From Apostichopus japonicus (lineage: Eukaryota > Echinodermata > Holothuroidea > Aspidochirotida > Stichopodidae), in the NCBI RefSeq assembly GCF_037975245.1, contig NC_092570.1, positions 10,251,501 to 10,315,500 on the forward strand: a stretch of DNA of 64,000 nucleotides, given 5' to 3'. Below, piece by piece: positions 13,232 to 23,756 of this stretch. The position numbers and the translations under genes were made by a program. How positions within the stretch are numbered: the stretch's first letter is position 1; the number at the start of each line of letters is the position of its first letter. Below the pieces are notes generated by a model. The model searched no databases and was not told the origin of the DNA. It saw nothing but the letters and a program-made list of their open reading frames with translations.

Positions 13232-15605
13232 GTAAGTCACACATGATTTCACTGTACTTGCAAAGATTAAAAGTAGGATATTTTGTTGGGGATCCAAATA
13301 TTTTCCAGCTTGCCAACTTTGATTCAGGTGGATGTGATTGAAGCTAAGATATCATTCTTGCTTTTAGTTAACTTCAACCCTTTTTTTTAGGCAGGAACTA
13401 TAATGATTCAGTGTTGATGGTGGTAAATTTATCTCGAAAAAAGGGAGGATTCAGACTTTCTTCCAAATGGCTAACTTTTGATAACATACGCTGAAACTTG
13501 TAAGCTTATAGTTATGTACGGGTACCAGTTAAAATGATAGCACCATTTTACACTTAAGCCTTTTCAAAGAGGGAACCACTTCCCCTCCCCAGGGTGGAGT
13601 TACTTTAAGAAGAGTGGTAGTACTGTACTTCATACATGAATCAGTTACTTTAAGTAGACTGGTAGTACTGTACTTCATACATGAATCAGTTACTTTAAGA
13701 AGACTGGTAGTACTGTACTTCATACATGAATCAGTTACTTTTATCTGGGTACTGTATATCCATTTCCCACTTTGAACACTGAAGAGAAACTATGCTAGTA
13801 TATTCAGTAGGAAGTTTCCTTGTTTCTTTCCTCAATGGAAAATGCAAAAGGAAATGAATTTGCACAACAATTGCAAGCAGGTAGTTGTGAAGACAACCAG
13901 GTGGTTCATGTCAACCAACCACTATATAGATAGTTTCAGTTCTCATTATGTATACTCAAGAGAATTAAAAGTAAGCTTTCTATTGCACTTTTTCAAAGGA
14001 AGGAAATTGCAAAAGGAACCCAAATTGATACAAATGTTCTCCATGTACAAAACATTTACAGGTAGGACTGAGTATTAGTGTGTACCAAGCCATTGTGAAG
14101 CAAATATCAGTGAACATTGCATTAGCTACTTGCTTCAATTACAGTACCTTCTCTGTAAAATGCAAATGTAGACATTATGCTAGAGCGGCTTTAGTACAGT
14201 GTAGTCAAGGGGCACTCAGTTTTGCTAGCCTATGTTTCCACTTGAATGAGTACACAGTGTCGAAAGCCATTCACAGACAATAAGCTGGTTGTAAGGATGA
14301 CAATGAGCATGCACTGATAGGTTTTATAGCGCAAACGTGTGTGGTTACTAGTTAATGTTACCTCTAAATACTATCCAAGCTTTAACAGTACTACATGAAC
14401 TGCGGGATGCATACATCTACAGTAGTTGTACAGCAGAAATAAATATTTGTGCAAAAGGTAGAGTATTTAGTGCCTGGTAGAATATTTCTTTTTCCACGGG
14501 GATCTTCGTGCAATCACAGCAGATGAAACCCATGTGCATGTTTGACCTTATTAATAAAAATACATATTTTCACCATAATCAAAGACCACATAGAACTGAT
14601 TAAGAAACACCACAGCAAGAAAGAGCAAATCCAGTGGTGTAGCCAGGGGGGGGGGGGGTGAGGGGGGCAGAGTGCCTCTATTGATTAACCTGCTGAGGCT
14701 ACTGGGGCATTGAGTCATGTTGAATGCTACTACATGCACTGACTACATGGTCTGCAAGCTATGAGTATGAAGGCTACACGAAAACAGGATGAATGCCAGA
14801 GTTGCGGGTTGCCAATTTGACCTTTCTATCGATTCATTTGTTAAGTTTGACTATTTTGTGTGTGTTTTTCCCCAAAATGGGTAAAGTTTTTGTACCGAAA
14901 AAGGAAAATTTTAGTACACAAATGTAGTTAAAAATAATTATAGCACCTTTTTGCATCTAAGCCCTTTCGAAAAATTGAGGGGGACGACCCCTCCCCTTAT
15001 ACCCCTCTCCTAGGACGGCCCACACCCCACACCAAAAACCATGGCTACGCCCCTGAGTAAAGCCTCATTCTAATAATTCCCCTGTACTGACTTTCAGAAG
15101 GCAATAGTCAATGCCCTCTTGGTGTGTTGAGGTTTCAGGAATAGTTTTGTGATATTTAAGTTAAATGCTGTTCAGCATTAACACTTTGCAGTTATTCATT
15201 GTGTCCCATATGTCAATGTCACTAAGATATGCTGTCTAATAGGGACTGCAGTGTACAACAGTACTGTACTTTACTATATTTTTCTGTGAATGTAGACATC
15301 CAGACTGCAGTTGCTGCATTTATTAATACTATAACTACCAGTAGTTTGCTGTGAATGTGGACATCCAGGCTGTAATCATCACAATCGAGGGTTATCATGG
15401 GTTATCGTGTCATTGTGCGGTCTAAACTTGATGATGTATCTTCTTTTTTTAATTCTTTTTCTAATTATAGAAACTAAAAGCGATTGAAAAATTAAAAGAG
15501 CAACAGCAGAGTGGCAAGCCGTTGGAAGCTAATCAGCTGGAGAAACTACAAACCGAGGAATCCATCTTGCAGGAGCTGAAACATCTAGACATAAGTTATT
15601 CTTGA
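13100..15605 (+). CDS. EIF2A: eIF2A-like C-terminus (last two coding exons), partial
   Basis: Two exons encode a classic eIF2A-type C-terminal end. Exon 13100-13231 follows a polypyrimidine tract and CAG (ctttctctccag) and ends at AAA|gtaagt. Exon 15471-15605 follows ctaattatag and stops with TGA at 15603-15605. Both junctions are phase 0. The joined tail of 88 residues contains EMDKRIKTLKK, then KLKAIEKLKEQ, NQLEKLQTEES and ILQEL, the lysine-rich helical end typical of eIF2A, a translation initiation factor that binds Met-tRNAi and the 40S subunit. PYM1 has a loosely similar tail and is the main alternative. The N-terminal beta-propeller exons were not found in the preceding 13 kb. They may lie outside the window or be short and scattered, or the locus may be a partial duplicate. 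Confidence 0.7.
13600..13740. repeat. About 45-bp tandem repeat in the eIF2A-like intron
   Basis: The unit agttactttaagaagactggtagtactgtacttcatacatgaatc occurs three times. It accounts for the minus-strand ORF with a repeated CMKYSTTSLLKVTDS. Confidence 0.85.
14632..15055. mobile_element. hAT-like MITE in the eIF2A-like intron
   Basis: The ends are CAGTGGTGTAGCCAGGGG on the left and, on the right, the complement of CAGGGGCGTAGCCATGG. The flanking 8-mers agcaaatc and agtaaagc agree at 6 of 8 positions, consistent with an aged hAT target duplication. The interior carries the 'tagcaccttttt gcatctaagccctttcgaaaa' sequence found in several other non-autonomous copies in the window. Confidence 0.65.
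15471..15605 (+). CDS. EIF2A: eIF2A-like terminal coding exon
   Basis: 135 nt including the stop, opening directly in the conserved tail (KLKAIEKLKEQQQSGKPLE). It ends ILQELKHLDISYS, so the usual acidic LEDLELG-type ending is replaced by HLDISYS. Confidence 0.75.
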   Translation, partial: KLKAIEKLKEQQQSGKPLEANQLEKLQTEESILQELKHLDISYS

Positions 15606-15796
15606 AGACGGGAAAACAATTGATCAAGAATCTGAACAGATTTATCTACCATCGCTGACACCAATCATGCCACTCTTTCTCTAAAAATTAATTCAACTGA
15701 GTGATATTATGAACAAAAGGACAGTGTGTACAGCGGGCAAGGGAAGTGTAACAATGGACACTATGAATGGAACAATGAGAGTGTATGTAGAATAAA
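15606..15796 (+). terminator. eIF2A-like 3' UTR with AATAAA signal
   Basis: The 3' UTR follows TGA and contains a canonical AATAAA at 15791-15796 (gtagaataaagc). A weaker alternative, ggaataaatt, lies near 16280. Confidence 0.55.
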
Positions 15797-18227
15797 GCTA
15801 CTGAGATAACTACAGTAGGTTAAACTTAAGTCCCTTCACATACACTGCCATACACTGAACATTGCTGATGTTACATCACCAACCTAGTATAACTTGATAG
15901 TAATTTAGAGGAGTATGGGCTAATAGTTAGTAATCGTAGTTTTTTAGTTTAATTGCATGAAATTCCCTCAACATCAGCTGATCACTTTCATATATATACC
16001 AAGACTTAGAGCTGCTGTGTTTTAATTCATGTATGAACCAAGGCCAAAAGTTCTGTGTTTACAACTACAGTAAATCTTGTCTATAAATATGAAGTCACCT
16101 GCTTCTACTGAAGAACACCAGGATATTGAAATAAGTCCCTCCTTTGGAAAATCCCTACTTAAGTATCTGAGTAAGGATTGATTTGAGACACCCCTTCCAC
16201 ATCCTGTATCATTGTATGAATACTCACATATGTTTCTACAGTAAAAATAATGTTTAAACTGTATGAAATGTTATTTCTATGGAATAAATTATGGAACTTT
16301 CATTAATCCTATATTACAATTCTTGGGGTGTTTTCTGTACTCCATATGATTAAACTATACTAGTGCACACGTTTTCTAACCACTTGCTCCATGTCACTAT
16401 CTTCAAACAACTGGTATATAATGTTTACATAAGTACAACCAATGTGACAAAGTCAGTGAAGTAAGTCTTTAGGCACCAAAAGTCATTGTCCTGAAACTTG
16501 AAAATTCCAAAATTGTAAGAAGTCAAAGAAGAGAAAATTTGGTGTTCTGTGACATTATTTACACCATTGAGACCACCTGCTAGTTGACCCCTGCTTGAGT
16601 AATACCAAACATTGACAATGAGAACAGCCAGATGGCCTAAAGTGAGGAAGGGGGGGGGGGGGATTAAATATGCTGGGCATTGGCATTCATTCAAGTATGT
16701 TTGGATTGTTGCGGAACCTATAAGTGCACCCGACCTTCAGTTTGTAGAGCATGTTAGTTGCTAATTTCGGAACCCTGATGAGATAGCAAAACATTCTAGT
16801 ATTATGAAGGAAGGTTCAGTTAGTCATTATGAAACTCACATATAAGTAACAGACACTAAAATCTTTGTTCTTTGTTTTTCCTTTTCCTTGTTTTGTAAAG
16901 TGCCATGATGCCGAAGAAAATGAAATTAGAGATACTGTAGTAAGAAATGAGAGAAAATCATTAAAACCAAATCTTGCCAATATCAACTATGTAATGGCAC
17001 AAACTGGGCACAAATTTGCATTGGTACATTTGAACGTTGCTGAGGTGGCAGAAGATTTCATGGTAGTTCAGCAAACATCACAACCATTGGAGGCACTAGA
17101 AATGTCCAAAGTAAAGGGGAGGGGATTTCTGAAGTGCAAAAATGCACCTTGGAAACACTTTCTTCCCTTGTGACAAAACTTTAATGCCATGTAACCGGGG
17201 TCGTTCATCACCATTATTCAAGAGGTATGTTGATCCATTTCAAGACCAACTTGCAGCACTGACTACCTGAGCAATGTTTCGAAAACCAAACAAAGAAAAG
17301 CAGCAACTTTGTTTATAATTACAATTGTACACTGTTATTGGCTGGGAGTGCAGGACCCCAGAAGCTGCAGCACTTTTATATAGTTCTTGTTTGCCTTTTT
17401 TACTGATTTTGGAATGCAAAAATAAATGTCAGAAATGTCAGAATTACACTTTACATTTCTCTGGAATGCATTTCAGGTCTATACGGTCACAAGCATTTTC
17501 AGATATTCTCACACCGTCAGTTTAAAGCACAAGTACATGTGAAAGTATTGAATTTATTTCAAAGCCATGGTGGGGGGATCCAGGGTGCAAAGTCCCCAGA
17601 AGTTGTTGGGTGTTTGAGGTATTTTCTTGCTCTCTCGTAACGACTTCAAAGCACAAAAGCATATATCAGAAAGAGAAATTTATATTTACTGTAAATGGTA
17701 TTCCAAGCCCCGGAAACTGCAATGCTCTCAGAAAATTCCATCATAGCTACTTTAACCTAACCACAGGAATGCATTCTAGAGATTCCTATTGGAATGTACT
17801 TCAAAGGCCCCTGTAAAGGTCCCCTGAAGGTTGAGCATCTTGTTAGCCTAATATAACCAAAATAAAGGAAATTTGGACATATGGGACAATGTTTCAGTTT
17901 TGTTTTATCACAGCCAACTGGTGGGGGGGGGGACACCCACTTGCTGCTGTTAACTGATCAGGACAGATTCCCCACCCTGATCACCCCTCCCATTCCCTGT
18001 CAAAAATGAATACAGATGAAAGACAATTCCGAGGTGTTTAAGGTCAGAAAGAGATCTAGAAAGCATCCTCTTCTACCCCAGCTCTTCCCATTCTGAATCT
18101 CTTCTTTTCGCTACACTGTTTCACCGCAAAGAAGTGAAGAGAAATAACTCCACAATAATGACAGAGCTGCTTTGTGCTTCCTAATTTGGTTTCTGAAGAT
18201 GCAATTTGTGTTGAATCTGCCATAAGC
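15797..18227. other. Intergenic, no gene seen
   Basis: No supported gene. An open frame at about 16902-17173 (+) begins after ttgttttgtaaag and could be mistaken for an exon, but it is unrecognised. The stretch 17570-17830 (cgtaacgacttcaaagcac ... cttcaaaggcccctg) belongs to a dispersed family with further direct copies at about 46980-47220 and 47520-47730. Confidence 0.4.
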
Positions 18228-18235
18228 CTTCGGTT

Positions 18236-18588
18236 CAGTGGCGTAGCCAGCATTCTATTGTTAGGTGGGCAAGATTTTCCTTAAGGGGGGCATCCCCATG
18301 ATGGTTGATGGTAGGAATTACCAAGAAATATATGTATTAATGGGCGTCTGCAAAAATACACACCCAATGGTACAGTGGAACATGATACACTGATTACCAA
18401 GTTCTGACCTTATATGAACATGAGCCCTGAGGTATGAAAACGTGATTAGAACTCGAAAAAATGTAAAAAAGAAGTAGTTTGAATACATCACTGGCTTTCA
18501 TTTGGGGGGGGAGGCAAGACTGTAGCACAAAGCAAATTTGGGGGGGGGGAATTGCCCCCCCCCCCACCCCCCTCTGGCAACGCCACTG
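18236..18588. mobile_element. hAT-like MITE with perfect 8-bp target duplication
   Basis: This 353-bp element has ends CAGTGGCGTAGCCAG and the complement of CAGTGGCGTTGCCAG. It is flanked on both sides by cttcggtt (18228-18235 and 18589-18596), a perfect 8-bp direct repeat. The TIR sequence and the duplication length fit the hAT superfamily. No ORF. The right end holds a long C/G tract. Confidence 0.9.
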
Positions 18589-18976
18589 CTTCGGTTACAT
18601 TATTGATGTCAGCAAGGTGAGGTAGGTGTAGACTTTTAGTCCAGGCAGGAATGAGACTAGTACTTGCAGAAGCCTTCAACAGTTTGCAAATGAAACAGTA
18701 CAGCATTACATTGATCTTGTGGGACACACATTTTTTTCTTTATTGGCTTAAATAGCTGTTTATATCTAACATAGATCCCTTTGGTTGAGGGATGTTCAAT
18801 TATATACAAATAATATACACAGCATGGTTAGAAAGGTCTTTAATCAGTTAAAAGATAAAGAAAATATGCAGCATTAATGCAGTGTCTTATAGCAAATTTC
18901 ATTGTAATAAATGTTATACACAGAAGTACCCCTTTTATTTTGTTATTCTTAGAAAGAAGCTGTTTATGATTTCGAT

Positions 18977-19330
18977 GGTTGCCGGACAAATACCCCCCGG
19001 ACAAATACCCCCCGGACATATACCCCCCGGACTCATACCCCCGGGACAAGTACCCCCGGACAATAACCCCCCGGACAAAAACCCCCGAGGACGAATACCT
19101 CCGAGGACAACTACCCCCCGGACAAATACCCCCCGGACATACACCCCCGGGGACAAATACCCCCGAGGATAAGTACCCCCCCAGACAAAAAAAAACCCGG
19201 GACAACTCCCCCCCCCGGACATACACCCACGAGGGCAAATACCCCCGAGGACAATTAACCCCACCCCCAACAATTACCTCCGGGAAAACTCTACCCGCAT
19301 AAATACACCGGCACAGATACCTCACCCAGG
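18977..19330 (+). repeat. Left minisatellite end, (ccggacaaatacccc)n
   Basis: About 22 imperfect copies of a 14-16-bp C-rich unit (cggacaaataccccc), decaying inward after about 19250. The reverse strand has repeated runs of 4-6 guanines spaced by about 10 nt, which gives the array G-quadruplex potential. ORFs rich in Pro/Asp or Gly/Val here come from the repeat. Confidence 0.95.
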
Positions 19331-20512
19331 TTACTACCCGAACAACTGAAAAAAGGCCGTGGTCGGCGCAACTTAAACCAATTGGTTAGAAACTAAGCCG
19401 TAAAACCTTAACAAATCATCACAACTCTCTCTCTCTACCGATCAGGGTACTGCGAAAGGGACCAACTGGCGTAGCAAGCGGGGGGACAGAGGAAATAATA
19501 CCATCAGAAATGTTGGGATCGCAAAAGCGATTGTGAAAAAACGATTTTAGTACATGGATGTGTAACTGATTGCTCCGATTTGCATCCAAGGGCATTTCGA
19601 AAAATGAGATATATGCAGGCCCATACACTGGGGGGGGGGGGGTCGAATGGTTTGGACGACCATCATATAAATAAATATTGAAAATTAAGGGACCACCCCT
19701 CCCCTAAGACTTCTCCCACAGGATACAGATCAGTATCGTGAATTCGACACCCATGGCGAAAACATGCGTGCGTGTCTGATTTACAAAGCAGAGTGGAAAT
19801 GGGGAAATGGGGTAATGGTGACGGTCGTGGGAGGGGTATAAGGGAAAAGCGCATTTTGCACATAATGCGAAGAACGTGTATTTTATGTAGAATGTATGTA
19901 GATCTAGATCTCATTTGAGAATCACGTCACATGCCAGTGATATCCAAAAAAGTACACATGACAAAGTTCTCCTATCCCCAGTCTCTTTTCGGTCCAACAA
20001 CAGCGAATAATTGTCGAACAGTGGCATTCCGGGCTTCTGTGAATATTAAGTTTAATTGCGAGTTAAAGACTGAAATAGGAAAGTAAGAATGTATATGATG
20101 TCATGCATGTATTATAAGTTGCAAGTCTTATTTAATCATTTTTACTTCAACTGTTTTCATTTATGACAAGTGATGTCTCTAACTTTGTTTGTTTAGCCTA
20201 TACCTTCTGTTTGTATTTCAACATGACGTCATATGACCGTAAGATCGGACACGATAGTACGGCTGAAAAAAATTGCGTTTCGAGTTTGTGCCGCAGTCGT
20301 AATTTATGGGCCTTAAAGACTTACCCCGAATCATTTTTTTACCCTATAACCCCAATCCTAGTCCTACCAGTCCTAAGTACGTCCCTGCCTATAAGCTGAT
20401 ACAGTATCGGTATTCCGTAGCAACTAAGATAAAAAAATATAACATTGTTAATAACATAACATATTACATAGGAAGATTTATTGCACATGCCTCAATTTTT
20501 TCGATTGGTGCG

Positions 20513-20549
20513 TCCAGGGAACTGCTACTCAGAGTAGCAGTTCCATGGA
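20513..20549. repeat. Near-perfect palindrome, 12-bp core stem
   Basis: GGAACTGCTACT (20518-20529), loop CAG, then AGTAGCAGTTCC (20533-20544) form a perfect 12-bp stem. After one mismatch it extends by tcca/tgga to 20513 and 20549. It lies inside the 4.48-kb transposon. Confidence 0.85.
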
Positions 20550-20762
20550 GCGTCGTTGCGCCTGTAATTTTGTGTGTATACCGAATTTGCATATATACCC
20601 GATTTGCGTGTATACTAATTTTGTGTTTATAAACCGGGGCCCCTTGTCGACTTGTCTCGAGTGTGATTTAATCTTCCTTGTAGTTTCGCACAGTGCTCAG
20701 AGTAGAGGAGAGGCAGGTTTGTAACTATTACAATCTGATCTTGTTCTCGGGGTTGCCATTTA

Positions 20763-20954
20763 ATGTCTCAACCGACAGACGTGAGTCAGTTCTCAGCCTT
20801 TAACCACTTCCGGAATTTTGAGAGAGTAGGTAGCAACCTGTCTGTCGCCACTGCAGGAGAACTAATGAACACAGTTAACCCGAATCAATTGCTTATCACT
20901 ACAATGGAATCAACAACAACTGCAGTGCAGCTATTGGACTGCACCGGAAATTGA
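20763..20954 (+). other. Unrecognised 63-codon open frame, doubtful
   Basis: A true ATG opens a 63-codon frame with ordinary amino-acid composition (contains FNHFRNFERVGSN and TMESTTTAVQLLDC), stopped by TGA and followed at once by aataaaa. It has no homology I recognise. It could be a small ORF of the surrounding transposon or chance. Nothing in the sequence proves expression. Confidence 0.2.
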
Positions 20955-21483
20955 ATAAAAAACTAACATTACAGCTTTTGACAGTCATAATCGAGATGGG
21001 AATTGAACCTGTGGGGCCAGCGTCACAAACACACAAAATGGAGGTGTGAAGAAGCGAAGACCTTATAGGAGACATTTTTGTAGGGGAGGGGACCTTGAGG
21101 TGTAGTTTTTTGATACCTCAAAATAAAAATACACGCATAAAACTGATTGTGTATATGTGACATCACCATGAATTTGTATGCCTCAAATCCCCCAAATTTA
21201 CCCGAAACTCCTGGCGGCGCCAATGATGTTAGTATAGTCTTGCCTTAGAAGGGCAACATATTACACCATTTGGCATCTAAGCACACTTTCCAGTAGAAAA
21301 TCTCTTAAAGGTGATGGGACACCCCATGAAAAATCCCAGGTATCGGCCAGACGCTACCAGCCTTTGTGAAAATTATTACAAGGAAAACCTATTATTCTTT
21401 GGCTTATGGGTGGCAATAGACACAATCGGCGACCGGCGTCACGTGACCTATAGTGGGTATACAATGTAAACAAACCAAGTGCG

Positions 21484-21726
21484 GTGTATGGCAACAACAT
21501 GTATTTCCTGATGAAAAATCATCCTCATGGGTATTACGATCAGGTCCAAGGACAATTAGCAATCTCAGGGTTATCATGGTGTGACTTTATTGTATATTTA
21601 AGTGATTCACATGAGATGGCAGTAATAAGGATACTGTTTGATGAAGAATATTGGAATAGTTTGTTAAGTAAATTGAACAATTTTTATGTTAAGTCTCTTC
21701 CATTTATCAGATCTCTCTCAACATAG
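21484..21726 (+). pseudogene. YqaJ-type nuclease C-terminal fragment
   Basis: The frame contains YYDQVQGQLAISGLSWCDF followed by an IRI-FDEEYWNSLLSKLNNFY-K segment. The QVQGQ core with GLSWCDFIVY is characteristic of YqaJ/lambda-exonuclease-fold proteins, which animal genomes carry mainly within DNA transposons (for example ISL2EU-type elements). Only the C-terminal roughly 75 residues are present; the upstream catalytic Asp/Glu motifs are absent from the preceding sequence. It is probably a stranded terminal exon or pseudogene inside the 4.48-kb element. The first codon of the open frame is not a convincing start. Confidence 0.7.
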
Positions 21727-21935
21727 AAACATATAAAAAAGATGACAATATGCAGGGGTTATTATCTGTGATGGTAAACTTTGTGAGTGTACGCATGACC
21801 ACCCCCCCCCCCCCAAAAAAAATATCCTTGATCTGCCCCTGGTAATAAATACAACATGGAAACATAATCATTTAACTTTTAAGGCAATGAATGGCAGTAA
21901 GTTAACATTAACAACAATCTTTATAATATATTGGT

Positions 21936-22079
21936 TTGAGGTAACACCATGATCTCTCAATGAGTTGGGGTGGTTTTAGCAACTCAACGTTTCAATTAGT
22001 AATCTCTGATCGTCTTCAATACCATTGTTTGTTCAGAACCACCCCACACTCATTGAGAGATCATTATGGTTTCACCGCA
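21936..22079. repeat. Long inverted repeat (arms about 35-40 bp)
   Basis: The left arm at about 21938-21977 contains catgatctctcaatgagt and ggggtggtt. The right arm at about 22037-22075 contains the complements aaccacccc, actcattgagagatcat and tggtttcacc. The loop is about 60 bp. This is probably a small fold-back (MITE) element. Confidence 0.75.
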
Positions 22080-22504
22080 AAAATTACTGGATAGTATTTC
22101 CACCATGCAAAGTTCGAAATCCTACTTTACAATCCTACTCCTATTCCTACAATCTTATACTTTGGTTCATAGCACCTGCATTTTAATACTGATATTAAAA
22201 AAAAACTGCATTTTAAGGTACAGCCAATAATAACTACACTTGAGAAAGCAAGATTTGAGCCGGACAGATCATCAACATAAACAAAATGTAAAATCACTCG
22301 TCTCCTCCATCAGAAATAACAGGGTTCTGGAAGTTTGCCCAGCGGTCCATGAAACAATGCATGGGGGGTATGGATGGTGATCATGCACACCGAACAAGAG
22401 GGGTGGACCGTGGTTGTGCTTGCCCCGCCCCTCCCTTCTGCTCCTCTCATCCTAAAATGGCGTGCACTCACAGGAAAAAATAGATTAGAATAAGCAAAAC
22501 AAGA

Positions 22505-22748
22505 GGAGCGTGGAGGCCGAGTGGCTAATGCTTTTGTTTTATATATAATCCTGTTATGTTGTGTCCTTGGGCAAGGCACTTTTATCTCGACTGCCCCTAT
22601 CCATCCAGGTGTATAAATGGGTACCTGTGAGGTAACTAAGGTGTGTGCGCTGGATTCTCAGCAGCCAGCCTAATGACCAGGGATTCAAAGTGCTATGAAA
22701 TGGCTGTGCCATATGAAGCGCTATACAAAAACTAACATAACATAACAA
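22505..22748 (+). repeat. tRNA-derived SINE
   Basis: The head ggaggccgagtggctaatgc resembles a Leu/Ser-tRNA A-box region. The body reads tccttgggcaaggcactttta, gtgtataaatgggtacctg and gaagcgctatac, a pattern shared by many deuterostome tRNA-SINEs. The 3' tail is a short (cataa)n repeat. The B box is degraded. No clean target duplication was found. Confidence 0.7.
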
Positions 22749-23164
22749 ATCAACAAGTAAAATTACTCAGAAGAAAACTTGAAAATGGTAAGTCGCAATA
22801 AGCCGGAATTGTTCGGAGATTAATAATACAGAATAGTGTCACTATAACAAATAGTAAATAAATAGTTACTACCAGCAGTGAGCAATGCCCAACCCAACCC
22901 CCGGGCCTCGGTCCATTGTCAAACCCTATCCAGGAGTTTTGGGGGCTTATATATGAAAGCTCGAATTTTTTTAAAAGTTGGTAGGAGGTTATAAGGGCCA
23001 GGGCACACGACGACCCTAGTGGTGCCAGTTAAACCGTCACCCTGGCCCAATTGTAAATATGCTCTCGGAGTTGCCCGAGGGACCAGGGTATATGTTGAGG
23101 CCCGCGGGAAACTAAACTCGAATAAGACGGGCGTGTCCGTCGCTGCATCCGTCTCCTATAGTTA

Positions 23165-23458
23165 ACGGCATATGTTCAGGGGTATATTCGTCCGGGGGTA
23201 TTTATCCGGGGGGTAATTGTCTAGGGGGTATTCGTCCGAGGTGGTAGTTGTCCGGGTGGGTACTTGTCCGGGGGGTTTTTGTCCTCGGGGGTAATTGTCC
23301 GGGGGGTATCTGTCCGGGTGGTAGTTGTCCTGGGGGTAGTTGTCCGGGATGGTATTTGTCCGGGGGGTATCTGTCCGGGTGGTAATCGTCCGGGGGGTTA
23401 TTGTCTGGGGGGTAATCGTCCGGGGGGTATTTGTCTGGGGGGTATTTGTCCGGTCACG
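23165..23458 (-). repeat. Right minisatellite end, (ggggggtatttgtcc)n
   Basis: About 19 copies of the reverse complement of the array at 18977-19330. The outer edge is the most regular and ends in GGTATTTGTCCGGTCACG, next to the 9-bp duplication. The G-rich strand here is the plus strand, so the two ends are inverted. Confidence 0.95.
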
Positions 23459-23756
23459 GATTTCGATAGAGGTAAAAGTCTGCAGCAAACGCATGACTAG
23501 TTGACAGTAGCAGTGTTGTCCACAGGGGGGGGGGGACCGAACATATTTGGAGGTCTAGTGACACCCTCCCTTTGGAGACACAACAGGACAATCGTGCAAC
23601 AATTAATATTGCTTAGTTCACGAAATAAAGAACAATTGTTATCCACAGTTCAGTTATATCCCTGGTGTACCCATAAACACCGATGGGCAATCCCGAATAT
23701 TATATTCAAGTTTCCTTTTTCTTCTTTTTTTCACATTTCCTTTTCTTTGATGCATG

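Larger units (their letters stand above)
18968..23467. mobile_element. 4.48-kb transposon with minisatellite inverted ends and 9-bp target duplication
   Basis: The element proper is 18977-23458. GATTTCGAT stands immediately outside both ends (18968-18976 and 23459-23467). The left end reads ggttgCCGGACAAATACCCCCC; the right end, reverse-complemented, reads cgtgaCCGGACAAATACCCCCC. Each end continues inward as an array of about 15-bp units (about 350 bp on the left, 290 bp on the right) in opposite orientation. The interior carries a YqaJ-type coding fragment, a SINE, a 12-bp-stem palindrome and other repeats. A 9-bp duplication is usual for Mutator-like elements and also occurs in Merlin-like ones. 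No transposase was recognised, so the superfamily is uncertain and the element is probably non-autonomous. Confidence 0.75.

Noticed and set aside
16865-17173. 102-codon ORF after a pyrimidine-rich stretch
   Set aside because: It has no recognised similarity, no donor site or supporting neighbours, and the open frame begins at a non-ATG codon. Possible but unsupported.
18056-18727. Two minus-strand ORFs on either side of a MITE as one gene broken by insertion
   Set aside because: Removing the 353-bp MITE and one duplication copy does not join them into a single open frame.
18840-19325. 161-codon Gly/Val-rich ORF and antisense Pro/Asp-rich ORFs
   Set aside because: They are products of the 15-bp minisatellite end of the 4.48-kb transposon. 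No start context, splice signals or non-repetitive coding sequence.
22505-22590. Possible functional tRNA-Leu/Ser gene
   Set aside because: Only the A-box region resembles a tRNA. The anticodon arm and B box do not form, and the rest is SINE body.
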